64,000 bases of DNA from Ruegeria sp. R14_0 (GTDB lineage: Bacteria > Pseudomonadota > Alphaproteobacteria > Rhodobacterales > Rhodobacteraceae), in contig NZ_JAGHRC010000002.1 of NCBI RefSeq assembly GCF_017743975.1, positions 248,001-312,000 on the forward strand, given 5' to 3'. The notes under the pieces were generated by a model that saw only the letters and a program-made list of their open reading frames with translations, did no database searches and had not been told where the DNA came from. Positions 17,183 to 26,662 of this stretch are shown here, in pieces (position 1 is the stretch's first letter; each line of letters starts with the position of its first letter). The position numbers were made by a program, and so were the translations under genes.

Positions 17183-17394
17183 CGACCCAGCGGAATGTCA
17201 TTGTCACGCATCACCCGTTCCGCGCGGGTCAGATCATCCGCGCGCACCATCAGGCGGCGCGGAAAGATTCCGATACCTCCTTCGAGGATGCTCATATTTA
17301 CGTCCATCTGAAAGCAGTCTATATCCTCGCCTTCAAGAAGGGCGGAAGCAAAGGCCAGGATCGTCGGATCGGTGCTGCGCAGTAGTTCTTTCAT
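17179..17394 (-). CDS. DUF2007 family protein
   Basis: Protein of 71 residues, MKELLRSTDPTILAFASALL, then GEDIDCFQMDVNMS and a C-terminal RRLMVRADDLTRAERVM. This is the DUF2007 (putative signal-transducing) fold related to ferredoxin-like regulators. The function is unproven. It is coupled to the TrmN6-like methyltransferase (ATGA overlap) and divergent from the polyprenyl diphosphate synthase gene, with 56 bases between starts. Confidence 0.82.
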   Translation of the reverse strand: MKELLRSTDPTILAFASALLEGEDIDCFQMDVNMSILEGGIGIFPRRLMVRADDLTRAERVMRDNDIPLGR

Positions 17395-17450
17395 GGGGAT
17401 TGATGTAAGGGCAAGGCGAGGCGGAAGTCGAGCCTTGTATCAGGAGAGTG

Positions 17451-18449
17451 ATGAACATCGGCACTATCTCGAAACCGCATGAGCGACTTGCTGAAATTCT
17501 GGCAGGCGAAATGGATGCGGTGAATCAACTGATCCGCACGCGCATGGCCTCGGAACACGCGCCGCGCATTCCCGAAGTGACCGCACATCTGGTCGAGGCC
17601 GGCGGCAAACGTCTGCGTCCAATGCTCACGTTGGCAGCTGCGCGTATGTTCGACTACCCGGGCGACCACCACGTACGCCTGGCTGCAACGGTCGAGTTCA
17701 TTCACACCGCGACCCTGCTGCACGACGATGTCGTCGACGAAAGCGCTCAACGACGGGGCCGACCCACTGCGAACCTGTTGTGGGACAACAAGTCCAGCGT
17801 TCTGGTTGGCGATTATCTGTTTTCCCGCAGTTTCCAGCTGATGGTTGAAACCGGGTCGCTGCGTGTTCTGGACATCCTGGCCAACGCCTCGGCAACAATT
17901 GCCGAGGGCGAAGTGCTGCAGATGACCGCAGCCACCGATTTGGGGACCACCGAAGCCATTTATCTGCAGGTCGTGCGCGGTAAGACCGCCGCGCTGTTTT
18001 CTGCCGCGACCGAGGTGGGCGGTGTGATCGCCGGTGCCTCAGAGGCGCAGGTGAAGGCGCTTTATAACTATGGCGATGCTTTGGGGATTGCGTTCCAAAT
18101 TGCCGATGATCTGCTGGACTATCAGGGCGACAGTAAGGCGACTGGCAAAAACGTGGGCGACGATTTCCGCGAGCGCAAGCTGACGCTGCCGGTGATCAAA
18201 GCCATAGCTCAAGCCACGCCAGATGAGCATGCATTCTGGGAACGCACAATCGGCCGGGGACGTCAGGAAGACGGCGATCTGGACCACGCGCTGAGCCTGA
18301 TGAACAAATACAGCACGCTCGAGGCGACGCGCTCGGACGCCTTTGGCTGGGCTGCGAAGGCAAAAGCCGCGCTGGACACGTTGCCAGATCACGAAATCCG
18401 TACATTGCTGCGCGAGCTTGCAGACTACGTGGTTTCACGCCTCAACTAA
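17451..18449 (+). CDS. Polyprenyl diphosphate synthase (octa/decaprenyl type)
   Basis: Long-chain trans-prenyltransferase of 332 residues that adds isopentenyl units to make the side chain of ubiquinone. The first Asp-rich motif is LLHDDVVDES near residue 86, followed by RRGRPT; the second is QIADDLLDYQGD near residue 213. Chain length (C40 or C50) cannot be set from sequence by eye, although alphaproteobacteria usually make Q10. I prefer the ATG at 17451 (AGGAG four bases before) over the GTG one codon earlier, which is too close to the ribosome site. It overlaps the convergent ispE by eight bases. Confidence 0.93.
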   Translation: MNIGTISKPHERLAEILAGEMDAVNQLIRTRMASEHAPRIPEVTAHLVEAGGKRLRPMLTLAAARMFDYPGDHHVRLAATVEFIHTATLLHDDVVDESAQRRGRPTANLLWDNKSSVLVGDYLFSRSFQLMVETGSLRVLDILANASATIAEGEVLQMTAATDLGTTEAIYLQVVRGKTAALFSAATEVGGVIAGASEAQVKALYNYGDALGIAFQIADDLLDYQGDSKATGKNVGDDFRERKLTLPVIKAIAQATPDEHAFWERTIGRGRQEDGDLDHALSLMNKYSTLEATRSDAFGWAAKAKAALDTLPDHEIRTLLRELADYVVSRLN

Positions 18450-19263
18450 GCTGCGTCGCGCGGCACCACCAATCGGGATGGGCCGCGCCAATCTCATAAG
18501 CGGCAAAATGCGCAGCTTTCATCGTCGGATAGAGTGCGAAACAGGTCGAGCCTGAGCCCGACATGCGGGCTAGTAGCGCCTCTTTGGTATCCGCCAATTC
18601 GTCCAGCACACGGACCACCTCGGGCGCGAGGCCTTTGGCAGGGGGCTCAAGATCGTTTCGTTGGTTTTGCAGCCAGGCAGCACAGCCATCGGGTGTTTCA
18701 AATGCCGGGATGTCGTCTGGCATCGCAGGGTTATCGCGGCTTTGCAGAGCCGAGAACACCGCACCTGTCGGCACCTCGACACCAGGATTGACCAACAGCG
18801 CAGGCAAATGCGGCAAAGACACCGGTTCTAACCGCTCACCAATGCCACGCATCCGCGTGGCCTTCGCGGCCATGCAGACAGGCACATCTGCACCAAGGGA
18901 CAAAGCTGTGCCATCCGGAATTTCTGTGCCTTGCTCGGTGATCATACGAAGCGTTGCAGCCGCGTCCGAAGACCCGCCGCCAATCCCGCCACCGTGAGGC
19001 AGCACTTTGTTTAGCGCGATATGCCCCGTCCAGCCCGCGGCCTCAGCCGCTTTCCAAACCAGGTTACGGTCATCTGTAGGTACGCCCGCCGCATGTTCAC
19101 CTGTCACCGAAATCGACAGTTCGGGCCCGGGCGTGAACTCCAGCGTGTCGCCAACGTCCGCAAAGACCACCAATGAGTCCAACAGGTGATACCCGTCGTC
19201 GCGGCGGCCGGTCACATGCAGGGTCAGGTTGATCTTGGCGGGCGCGAAGGCCTTAGTTGCCAT
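18442..19263 (-). CDS. ispE: 4-diphosphocytidyl-2-C-methyl-D-erythritol kinase
   Basis: GHMP kinase of 273 residues that phosphorylates CDP-methylerythritol in the non-mevalonate pathway. Visible are the N-terminal AFAPAKINLTLHVTGRRDDG with the substrate Lys, the ATP-binding loop LPHGGGIGGGSSDAAAT near residue 89, and the C-terminal MSGSGSTCFAL. It overlaps the upstream TPR gene by 11 bases and converges with the polyprenyl synthase gene, so two isoprenoid genes face each other. Confidence 0.95.
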   Translation of the reverse strand: MATKAFAPAKINLTLHVTGRRDDGYHLLDSLVVFADVGDTLEFTPGPELSISVTGEHAAGVPTDDRNLVWKAAEAAGWTGHIALNKVLPHGGGIGGGSSDAAATLRMITEQGTEIPDGTALSLGADVPVCMAAKATRMRGIGERLEPVSLPHLPALLVNPGVEVPTGAVFSALQSRDNPAMPDDIPAFETPDGCAAWLQNQRNDLEPPAKGLAPEVVRVLDELADTKEALLARMSGSGSTCFALYPTMKAAHFAAYEIGAAHPDWWCRATQLS

Positions 19264-20965
19264 TGGCGACCTTCAGCGGCTCGGCCCCTTCTTCTGCCAG
19301 AACCGCGTCCAGCCCGATCTCAAGCTTGCGACGGATGCGGTCCGGGTCGGCCTCACCATCGGTGTCTTCGGGATCAATGAAAGACAGCGCGCGCTTCCAC
19401 TGGAACTCGGCCTCGCGGGCGCGGCCCACGGCCCAGTACACATCGCCCAGATGGTCGTTTACCACCGGGTCGACAGGCATCAGTTCGACCGCGCGTTCCA
19501 TATGCCCCACCGCCTCGTCATACCGGCCCAGACGGAACAGAACCCAACCCAGGCTATCGACGATGTATCCGCTGTCAGGTCGAGCTGCCACGGCGCGCTC
19601 GATCATGTCCAGCGCTTCGTCCAGTTTTTCTTTCCGCTCGACCAGCGAATAGCCGAGATAGTTCAGCACCTGCGGCTGATCAGGGTTCAGTTCCAATGCC
19701 TTGCGGAAATCAGACTCGGCAGACTCCCAGTTTTTCAGGCGTTCATGCGAAATGCCCCGCGCATAATAGAGGAACCAGTTGCCGCTGATGCCCTGCTCGG
19801 TCAGTTGAATCGCCGTGTCATACGTGCGCACAGCGTCTGCATAGTCCTCTTGCCGCCGCTGCAGATCGGCCAGGGCCACATGCACGCTGGGCAGATCGGG
19901 GCTTTGGGCAGCAAGGTTTTGCAAAACCTCTGCTGCTGCATCGGTTTTGCCAGACCGGCCAAGAACTTCGGCCCGGCCCAGTTCAGCCGCGTGGTAATCG
20001 CTGCTGGTGGGAGGCACCATGCGATAGGCCTCAACCGCCAGATCGTACTGTTCCAGAGCGTCCAGAAGCTCGGCGCTCAGAAGGATTGCATCCACATGAT
20101 CCGGGCGTAGGAATGCAGCGATCCGGGCGTACAGCAGCACATAGTCCTGCGATGCCTCGCTGCTGAGCGCCGCACCCACGGAAAAGAACACCTCGGCCAT
20201 GCCATCCTGGGCAGACTGGACATGGGTGAAGGGCAGTGTTTCACCATCCTCTAACCGGGCCACATAACCTTCGATGGATGGGTCGCTGCCAGCGGCAAAT
20301 ACCTCATCCAAATACTGTATCGCATCCTCGTTGCGGTCCAGTTGTGAAAGAACCTCGGTTCGGGCCAGGGCTGCACGGCGTGAGAACCGCGAAACGGCCC
20401 CATTATTGGCCGAGAAAACTTCTTCCGCCCCTTCGAAATCACCGATCGATGCCAGGGCCAAGGCTTTGTGGAACATGGCGAAATCCCGCAAACCCTCTTG
20501 GGTACTGACCTCATCAAACTTGTCCATCGCGCTGGTCATTGAGCCCTGCGCCACATGGGCCCAGGCCAATACCAAGCCGTCTACCAATGGTCCAACGCCC
20601 TGCGTCTCGGGGTCACGCGCCTGCAGCTCTTCCAGATTGTCGTCGGCGATCAGGTTCGCCATGATGACCATCTTGGCCGCCTGGCTGGGCAGCCCAAGCT
20701 CTTCTATGGAACGTGCCACCGCCAAGGCGCGAGCGACCTCACCCAAGGCAAGGCGCGCAACCACCACGTTTTCCAGTAATTTGCCGTTTTCAGGATCGGC
20801 GCGCAGCGCCTGCGCATAGTATTTCTCGGCAGAGATATAGTCGCTTTGGTAAATCGCCTGACGCCCGGCCAGATATGACCCAGAGCCTGTGTCCGACAGA
20901 GCCGGAAGTGCAATTGACGTGGTTAACAACGCGACCAATGCTGCGCGACGAACGAGGGATGCCAC
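19253..20965 (-). CDS. TPR-repeat protein, exported or membrane-linked
   Basis: Protein of 570 residues with a signal-like N-terminus (ASLVRRAALVALLTTSIALP, cleavage near ALS) followed by tetratricopeptide repeats over most of its length, such as AEKYYAQALRADPENGKLLE and FRKALELNPDQPQVLNYLGY. TPRs bind peptides or act as scaffolds; the partner is unknown. I place the start at the GTG 20963-20965, with AGGA about six bases upstream, instead of the TTG one codon earlier. It is translationally linked to ispE by overlap. A periplasmic scaffold role is inferred from the signal sequence. Confidence 0.85.
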   Translation of the reverse strand: MASLVRRAALVALLTTSIALPALSDTGSGSYLAGRQAIYQSDYISAEKYYAQALRADPENGKLLENVVVARLALGEVARALAVARSIEELGLPSQAAKMVIMANLIADDNLEELQARDPETQGVGPLVDGLVLAWAHVAQGSMTSAMDKFDEVSTQEGLRDFAMFHKALALASIGDFEGAEEVFSANNGAVSRFSRRAALARTEVLSQLDRNEDAIQYLDEVFAAGSDPSIEGYVARLEDGETLPFTHVQSAQDGMAEVFFSVGAALSSEASQDYVLLYARIAAFLRPDHVDAILLSAELLDALEQYDLAVEAYRMVPPTSSDYHAAELGRAEVLGRSGKTDAAAEVLQNLAAQSPDLPSVHVALADLQRRQEDYADAVRTYDTAIQLTEQGISGNWFLYYARGISHERLKNWESAESDFRKALELNPDQPQVLNYLGYSLVERKEKLDEALDMIERAVAARPDSGYIVDSLGWVLFRLGRYDEAVGHMERAVELMPVDPVVNDHLGDVYWAVGRAREAEFQWKRALSFIDPEDTDGEADPDRIRRKLEIGLDAVLAEEGAEPLKVANGN

Positions 20966-21069
20966 CAAAATCCTGCCTTGCTATCGTTGACTGGCCAACA
21001 AGCTAGGGCTTTGACTGGAAAGAGGCAATGGCCAGGCCTTCACGACCCCGCCATTGCCCATGTTTTCGC

Positions 21070-22716
21070 TTACATGTTGGGATAGTTCGGTCCGTCCCCG
21101 CCCTGCGGTGTGGTCCAGGTGATGTTCTGGCTGGGATCCTTGATGTCGCAGGTTTTGCAGTGGACGCAGTTCTGGAAGTTGATGACGAATCGTGGGCCGT
21201 CTTCATCCTCGACCATCTCGTATACGCCTGCGGGGCAGTAACGCTGCGCCGGCTCGTCGAACTTGGGCAGATTGACTTTGACCGGGATCGACGGATCAGC
21301 CAGCTTCAGATGGCAAGGCTGGCTTTCCTCGTGGTTGGTCATCGCAAACGATACGTTGGTCAGACGGTCAAACGACAGCGTGCCATCGGGCTTGGGATAG
21401 TCGATCGGCTGGTGCTTGCTGGCATCCTCGGTCGATTCCGCATCATTCTTGCCGTGACCCAGAGTGCCCAGCAGCGAGAAGCCCAGCGTGTTGGTCCACA
21501 TGTCCATACCACCCAGCATCAGGCTGGCGGTCAGGCCGTATTTCGACCACAGCGGCTTGACGTTGCGCACCTTTTTCAGGTCGGCGCCAATTGCGCCTTC
21601 GCGGACATCAGTTTCATACGCGGTCAGTTCGTCGCCCGAACGGTCCGCTTTGATGGCGTCGAATGCTGCTTCGGCGGCGGCTTTACCCGACAGCATCGCA
21701 TTGTGGTTGCCCTTGATACGCGGCACGTTGACCATGCCCGCCGAACAACCCAGCAGAGCCACGCCCGGCGCAACCAGCTTCGGCATCGACTGATAGCCAC
21801 CCTCGGTAATTGCACGGGCACCGTAAGCCACGCGCTTGCCGCCTTTCAGCAGCTCGGCCACCATCGGATGGTGCTTGAAGCGCTGGAATTCCATATAGGG
21901 GTACAGGTGGGGGTTCTTGTAGTTCAGGTGAACCACGAAACCGACATAGACCTGATTGTTTTCAAGGTGGTAGATGAACGACCCGCCACCAGCGTTGCTG
22001 CCCAGCGGCCAGCCCATGGTGTGCGTGACCGAGCCTTCTTTGTGCTTGGCCGGGTCGATCTCCCAGATTTCTTTCATGCCAACACCGTATTTCTGCGGCT
22101 CTTTGCCGGCAGACAGGTCGTATTTGGCGATGACTTCCTTGGACAGCGAACCACGGACGCCTTCCGACAGGAAGACATATTTGCCGTGCAGCTCCATGCC
22201 CGGCTCGGTGTTCGGACCATAGGAGCCGTCCGCTTCCAAGCCGAAGACACCGGCCACAACGCCTTTAACCTCGCCATTGTCGCCGTAGACCAGTTCCGAA
22301 CACGCCATGCCCGGGAAGATTTCCACGCCCAGCTCTTCGGCCTGTTCAGCCATCCAGCGGCAAACATTGCCCATCGAGACGATGTAGTTGCCGTGGTTGT
22401 TCATCAGCGGCGGCATGGGGAAGTTGGGAATGCGCAGCTTGCCCGCCTCGCCCAGCATGTAGAAATTGTCTTCATGCACCGGCACGTTCAGCGGCGCGCC
22501 TTTTTCTTTCCAGTCCGGGATCAGAGCGTCCAGCCCGCATGGGTCCAGAACTGCGCCCGACAAGATATGCGCGCCCACTTCCGAGCCCTTTTCCAGAACG
22601 ACAACGTTCAGGTCGGCATCCAACTGTTTCAGACGGATGGCCGCCGACAGGCCCGCGGGACCTGCACCCACGATCACCACATCGTATTCCATCGCTTCGC
22701 GTTCAATCTCGGCCAT
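21070..22716 (-). CDS. Electron transfer flavoprotein-ubiquinone oxidoreductase
   Basis: Takes electrons from ETF, loaded by acyl-CoA and other dehydrogenases, and passes them to ubiquinone at the inner membrane. 548 residues. The FAD motif VVIVGAGPAGLSAAIRL is near residue 11, and the C-terminal ferredoxin-like part carries RYCPAGVYE and INFQNCVHCKTCDIKDP, the [4Fe-4S] ligands. The start at 22714-22716 (MAEIEREAMEYD) has AAGGAG upstream; a 40-codon longer frame lacks support. It works with the acyl-CoA dehydrogenase at 35.7 kb in principle. The 104 bases to the TPR gene show no clear terminator. Confidence 0.96.
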   Translation of the reverse strand: MAEIEREAMEYDVVIVGAGPAGLSAAIRLKQLDADLNVVVLEKGSEVGAHILSGAVLDPCGLDALIPDWKEKGAPLNVPVHEDNFYMLGEAGKLRIPNFPMPPLMNNHGNYIVSMGNVCRWMAEQAEELGVEIFPGMACSELVYGDNGEVKGVVAGVFGLEADGSYGPNTEPGMELHGKYVFLSEGVRGSLSKEVIAKYDLSAGKEPQKYGVGMKEIWEIDPAKHKEGSVTHTMGWPLGSNAGGGSFIYHLENNQVYVGFVVHLNYKNPHLYPYMEFQRFKHHPMVAELLKGGKRVAYGARAITEGGYQSMPKLVAPGVALLGCSAGMVNVPRIKGNHNAMLSGKAAAEAAFDAIKADRSGDELTAYETDVREGAIGADLKKVRNVKPLWSKYGLTASLMLGGMDMWTNTLGFSLLGTLGHGKNDAESTEDASKHQPIDYPKPDGTLSFDRLTNVSFAMTNHEESQPCHLKLADPSIPVKVNLPKFDEPAQRYCPAGVYEMVEDEDGPRFVINFQNCVHCKTCDIKDPSQNITWTTPQGGDGPNYPNM

Positions 22717-22852
22717 CGCGGGCTCCTTAGCTAACTTTTCCGAATTGGCGCTTTCACTGCGTGGTCTGCGCAATTTTGTTTCACGGCTGATTACATGGTC
22801 TGAAAGACCTTGGTCAATCGAAACACGGCGTAACATTGCTGCAATGCGGCAG

Positions 22853-23308
22853 TTATGCCTCGGGAGAGTCCCCCATCAGGTATCTGGGACCGCTACCATT
22901 GGATTTGGCGCGGTCATCGGGGTTGTAAAGGGCACATTTTGGCAAGCTGAGGCACCCGCAGCCGATACAGCCGTCCAAATTGTCGCGCAATCGCGTCAGT
23001 GTATCGATTCGCTGATCCAGATGCGCCCTTAACCCCTTACTGATTTCTTGCCAGTCCTTCGGCGTCGGCGTCCGGTTTCCCGGCAAGCCAGACAAAACCT
23101 CGCGAATCTCGGGCAGCGTCAGGCCGAATTGCTGGGCGATCATGACAAAACTCAGCCGCCGGATGTCGGCCCGCTGGTACCGACGTTGCCCGCCCGCATT
23201 GCGCCAGGGCGAAATCAGCCCCTGTGCCTCGTAGTATCGGATCGCCGATACGGCTAGCCCTGTGCGCTGCGCTAACGCGCCGATTGCCAGGCCATCAGAA
23301 ACCGCCAT
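22853..23308 (-). CDS. soxR: Redox-sensitive transcriptional activator SoxR
   Basis: MerR-family regulator of 151 residues: N-terminal helix-turn-helix (LAIGALAQRTGLAVSAIRYY, then EAQGLISPWRNAGGQRRY), a dimerisation helix, and the [2Fe-2S] ligands C-x2-C-x-C-x5-C in CIGCGCLSLPKCALYNP near residue 114. Oxidation by redox-active compounds or superoxide switches it to activator (family knowledge). It is divergent from the VOC gene, and the operator between them has the expected spacing, so the VOC gene is its likely target and soxR is probably autoregulated. Confidence 0.95.
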   Translation of the reverse strand: MAVSDGLAIGALAQRTGLAVSAIRYYEAQGLISPWRNAGGQRRYQRADIRRLSFVMIAQQFGLTLPEIREVLSGLPGNRTPTPKDWQEISKGLRAHLDQRIDTLTRLRDNLDGCIGCGCLSLPKCALYNPDDRAKSNGSGPRYLMGDSPEA

Positions 23309-23328
23309 TTCAACCTCACAAAAAATAC

Positions 23329-23360
23329 CTTGACCTAAAGTTAGGTTTAGAAATTACGGT
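23329..23360 (+). promoter_or_regulatory. SoxR operator within the promoter of the VOC gene
   Basis: Dyad CTTGACCTAA-AG-TTAGGTTTAG with 8 of 10 positions paired. It lies between a -35-like TTGACC (23330-23335) and a -10-like TACGGT (23355-23360), 19 bases apart. Overlong 19-20 base spacers are the hallmark of MerR/SoxR-controlled promoters. The VOC ATG follows 38 bases later. Confidence 0.7.
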
Positions 23361-23397
23361 GAGTCGGGACAAGCCTCAAAACGAAAAAGGAGATCCC

Positions 23398-23778
23398 ATG
23401 ATGGCGACATTAGAACATACCAATTTCACGGTCCGCGACCCACAGGCATCAGCCGCGTGGATGCACAAGGTGTTTGGTTGGAAAACGCGCTGGGAAGGCC
23501 CGGCAATTGCGGGCGGCTATACGGTGCACGTCGGATCGCAGCACACCTATCTGGCGCTGTACGCACCCAGCGACCCCAGACAAGCGACGGAAAGCAGTTA
23601 TGACATCGTCGGCGGGCTCAATCATGTAGGTGTTCTGGTCGAAGACATTGATGCCACCGAGCAAAAGGTGATTGATGCGGGCTTTACCCCGAAATCGCAT
23701 GCCGATTATGAGCCGGGCAAGCGGTTCTACTTCGACGACGACAATGGCATCGAATTCGAAGTGATTAGCTACGACTAG
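23398..23778 (+). CDS. VOC family (glyoxalase/dioxygenase fold) protein
   Basis: Protein of 126 residues with the paired beta-alpha-beta3 modules of the vicinal-oxygen-chelate fold: LEHTNFTVRDPQASAAWMHK at the start and GGLNHVGVLVEDIDATEQKV in the second half, ending GIEFEVISYD. Candidate metal ligands are His in LEHTNF, His in LNHVGV and the Glu near the end. Such proteins detoxify or bind small molecules. Being behind a SoxR-type promoter, it probably acts against redox-cycling compounds. The ATG has AAGGAG five bases upstream. Substrate unknown. Confidence 0.87.
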   Translation: MMATLEHTNFTVRDPQASAAWMHKVFGWKTRWEGPAIAGGYTVHVGSQHTYLALYAPSDPRQATESSYDIVGGLNHVGVLVEDIDATEQKVIDAGFTPKSHADYEPGKRFYFDDDNGIEFEVISYD

Positions 23779-23918
23779 GCCGTAATCCGCGCGTCGCGCG
23801 GCCATGCCCTCTTGCAATTCACGCCTCATTTGGGTCAGGTATCTGACGACCCATCACATCGCCCCGACGCTTGTCTCATGCGGCGGGGCGAAACAATTTA
23901 TGCGTGGACGACAAGAAC

Positions 23919-24389
23919 ATGGAAAAAATTCCAATGACGCCTGCGGGCAATGCCGCGCTCGAGGCGGAGCTTAAGAACCTGAAATCCGTCGAGCGCCCAG
24001 CCATTATCGAAGCGATCGCCTCGGCGCGCGAACTGGGCGACCTGAAAGAAAATGCTGAGTATCACTCGGCCCGCGAAAAGCAGGGCTTCATCGAAGGTCG
24101 CATCAAAGAGCTGGAAGGCATCCTGTCTCTGGCCGATGTGATTGACCCTGCCAAGCTGACCGGAGCGATCAAGTTCGGCGCAAAGGTGACGTTGGTGGAC
24201 GAAGACACCGACGAGGAAAAAACCTGGCAGATTGTTGGTGAGTACGAAGCCAACATCGAAAACGGCCTGCTGAACATCAAATCACCCATTGCCCGGGCAT
24301 TGATCGGCAAGGAAGAAGGCGACAGTGTCGAAGTGCGCACGCCCGGCGGCGTGCGGTCCTATGAAGTTCTGAGTATCGAGTACGCCTGA
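23919..24389 (+). CDS. greA: Transcription elongation factor GreA
   Basis: Binds RNA polymerase and stimulates cleavage of backtracked RNA. 156 residues: an N-terminal coiled coil with the acidic tip residues in [14 protein letters not shown] (the Asp and Glu that coordinate catalytic Mg) and a C-terminal FKBP-like domain ([19 protein letters not shown], ending [12 protein letters not shown]). The start [18 protein letters not shown] is standard. A hypothetical membrane gene follows after 14 bases and may be co-transcribed. Confidence 0.97.
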   Translation: MEKIPMTPAGNAALEAELKNLKSVERPAIIEAIASARELGDLKENAEYHSAREKQGFIEGRIKELEGILSLADVIDPAKLTGAIKFGAKVTLVDEDTDEEKTWQIVGEYEANIENGLLNIKSPIARALIGKEEGDSVEVRTPGGVRSYEVLSIEYA

Positions 24390-24403
24390 TCGGAGCGTTG
24401 ACC

Positions 24404-25396
24404 ATGTCAGAGCCCAATCCAGAACAGGATACCGAACGGCCAACCCCGCTGGGGATCTACGACAAGCCGTCGCATCCATCGGTGACCGAGATCGAGATCG
24501 TGGCCATTGCCCTCAGCGTGGTCTGGCTGATCGTGTCGATTGTGTTTCTGGTGCTGCCCGGCAAGGTCGATGGCGGTGGTTTTGTCGTGACACTGCTGGC
24601 AGTTTTCATGCCGGTCGCGATGATCTGGGTCGCGGCGACTGCCATGCGCGCCAGCCGTGTCATGCGCGAAGAAAGCGCACGACTGCAAACGGCGATCGAT
24701 GCAATTCGTCAGGCCTACGTGATCCAACAGCAGCGCGCTGCCAGTTTGCAGGAACCCGGCGTCACCCAAAAGCTGGACGAAATCGCCGAAGCCACCAAAA
24801 AAGCGGAAACAGCTCTGGCGACTTTTTCGTCAAAACGGACCGAACCGGCGCGGGACAACAACCCGGCCCAAAGCGGCGATCAGACCTCGTTGGAGTTGGG
24901 CACTCCGGCGGAAGAGATTGCGCCACCTCTGACGACAGATATCTTCATCCGCGCCCTGAACTTTCCAGAGACACAGGATGACGAAGCCGGGTTTGATGCC
25001 CTTCGTCTGGCGCTGCAGGATCGCAAGGTCGCGCAACTGGTGCAGGCCTCGCAGGATGTGCTGACACTATTGAGCCAGGAAGGCATCTACATGGATGACC
25101 TGCGCCCTGATATGGCCCGACCGGAAATCTGGCGGCAATTTGCGCAGGGCGCACGTGGCCGCGCCGTGGCCGCATTGGGCGGTATTCGCGACCGGTCCTC
25201 GCTGGCGCTGACAGCGGCCCGCATGAAGCAGGACCCGATTTTCCGTGACGCCGCCCACCATTTCCTGCGCCGCTTCGATCACATGATTGTCGAGTTCGAG
25301 CCGGATGCCAGCGATGCGGATCTGAATGCCTTGGGCGACACGCGCACGGCGCGGGCATTCATGCTGTTGGGGCGCGTTGCTGGAACCTTTGACTGA
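24404..25396 (+). CDS. Hypothetical membrane protein with two N-terminal helices
   Basis: Protein of 330 residues. Two hydrophobic helices at about residues 28-50 and 58-80 are followed by a helical segment (ARLQTAIDAIRQAYVIQQQ), a polar linker, and a helical C-terminal domain of about 160 residues starting IFIRALNFPETQDDEAGFD. Both termini would face the cytoplasm. CGGAG precedes the ATG at 24404. It follows greA closely, and its stop abuts that of convergent moeA with no base between (TGATCA). I think it is a conserved Rhodobacteraceae protein but cannot name a family. Confidence 0.75.
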   Translation: MSEPNPEQDTERPTPLGIYDKPSHPSVTEIEIVAIALSVVWLIVSIVFLVLPGKVDGGGFVVTLLAVFMPVAMIWVAATAMRASRVMREESARLQTAIDAIRQAYVIQQQRAASLQEPGVTQKLDEIAEATKKAETALATFSSKRTEPARDNNPAQSGDQTSLELGTPAEEIAPPLTTDIFIRALNFPETQDDEAGFDALRLALQDRKVAQLVQASQDVLTLLSQEGIYMDDLRPDMARPEIWRQFAQGARGRAVAALGGIRDRSSLALTAARMKQDPIFRDAAHHFLRRFDHMIVEFEPDASDADLNALGDTRTARAFMLLGRVAGTFD

Positions 25397-26662
25397 TCAC
25401 AGCCCAAAACTGCCATAGGGAATGAAACGCACCAGATCACCGGGCGTGATCTGGCGTTCGCCATCCCCAATCTCTACCAGCCCTTCAGCCCAGCTGAGGC
25501 CACTGATCCGGCCCGACCCTTCCGAGGCAAACACCTCGACCCGGCCCTCTCGGACGCGGGCTCGCAGGTATTCGCGACGCCCTGGTTTCTTGCGTTTCTC
25601 AAAATCCGCAGGCAGGTCAAAGCCCTGTGGAGCGGACCAGCCTTCACCCGCCATCAGGCCAAGCGCCGGGCGGGCAAAGATCAACGTGCAGACCATGGCA
25701 GCAACAGGGTTGCCGGGCAGGCCAAATACCGGCGTCTGGTTCCACATCCCCAACGCCAGCGGACGACCGGGCTTCAATGCGATACGCCATTCCTGCATCG
25801 CTCCGGCCTCGCGCAACAGGGCCGAGACGTGGTCTTCATCCCCCGCAGATGCCCCGCCGCTGGTCAGGATGACGTCTGCCTGTTCCGCTGCCTGATCCAA
25901 GCGGTTGCGCAAATCGTCCCGGCTGTCTGACACCCGCCCCATATCAACCGGCTGAAAACCAAGCCGGGCGACCAACGACAACAGCATCGGGCGGTTGGCG
26001 TCGTAAATCTGACCCGGCCCGGCTGTGTCCCCGGGCTCGATCAGCTCATCCCCGGTCGACAAAACCGCAACCCGCAGAACCTTGCGCAATGGTACGTCAG
26101 AGATCCCGGTCGCCGACAGCAGGGCCAGGTCGGCAGGGGTCAGCCTGCGCCCGACGGGCAGCACCAGCTCTCCTTCCGCCACGTCCTCACCGGCTTTGCG
26201 AGTGTTCGCCCCCTGTTTCAGCGGACCGTGAAAGGCGATGTGGCCATCCTGAACGGTCACGTCTTCCTCCAGTATCACCGTGTCCACACCGGACGGGAGG
26301 GCCGCACCGGTCAACACGCGCAGCGCCGTTCCTTGTGGCACTGCACCATCAAATGGTATCCCCGCCGCCGCGCGCCCCGGATGCAACGGCATAATCTGCG
26401 GGCCAGCCGGTGCCGCATCAGAGAACCCGTAACCATCCACGGCCGTGTTGGGCTGAGGTGGATTTGATCGCTTCGCATAAATGTCTTGCGCTAGAATACG
26501 CCCCGAGGCTTGTCCCACAGGCAGGGTCTCAACGGCCGTCACCACAGTAAGGCGATCCCGCAACAGGGCTAGCGCGTCGTCTACAGGGGTCCAGTTCACC
26601 CCGGCGGGCAAGGCAAAACAGTCGTTTCGCAGCGGCGGAGGAGAGATGTTCGGCGGCGTCAT
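25397..26662 (-). CDS. moeA: Molybdopterin molybdenumtransferase
   Basis: Inserts molybdate into adenylylated molybdopterin to make the active cofactor. 421 residues in the usual domain order. Motifs visible: PNTAVDGYGF near residue 75 (family form PxSxMDGYA), STGDELIEPGD near residue 200, TSGGASAGDEDHV near residue 280, and LPGNPVAAMV near residue 320. It is coupled by ATGA to mobB, which is coupled in the same way to mobA, giving a three-gene cofactor operon in the order mobA-mobB-moeA. Confidence 0.95.
   Translation of the reverse strand: MTPPNISPPPLRNDCFALPAGVNWTPVDDALALLRDRLTVVTAVETLPVGQASGRILAQDIYAKRSNPPQPNTAVDGYGFSDAAPAGPQIMPLHPGRAAAGIPFDGAVPQGTALRVLTGAALPSGVDTVILEEDVTVQDGHIAFHGPLKQGANTRKAGEDVAEGELVLPVGRRLTPADLALLSATGISDVPLRKVLRVAVLSTGDELIEPGDTAGPGQIYDANRPMLLSLVARLGFQPVDMGRVSDSRDDLRNRLDQAAEQADVILTSGGASAGDEDHVSALLREAGAMQEWRIALKPGRPLALGMWNQTPVFGLPGNPVAAMVCTLIFARPALGLMAGEGWSAPQGFDLPADFEKRKKPGRREYLRARVREGRVEVFASEGSGRISGLSWAEGLVEIGDGERQITPGDLVRFIPYGSFGL

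Noticed and set aside
21028..22734. 568-codon plus-strand frame
   Set aside because: Antisense to ETF-QO, which has all FAD and Fe-S motifs; the plus frame shows no family features.
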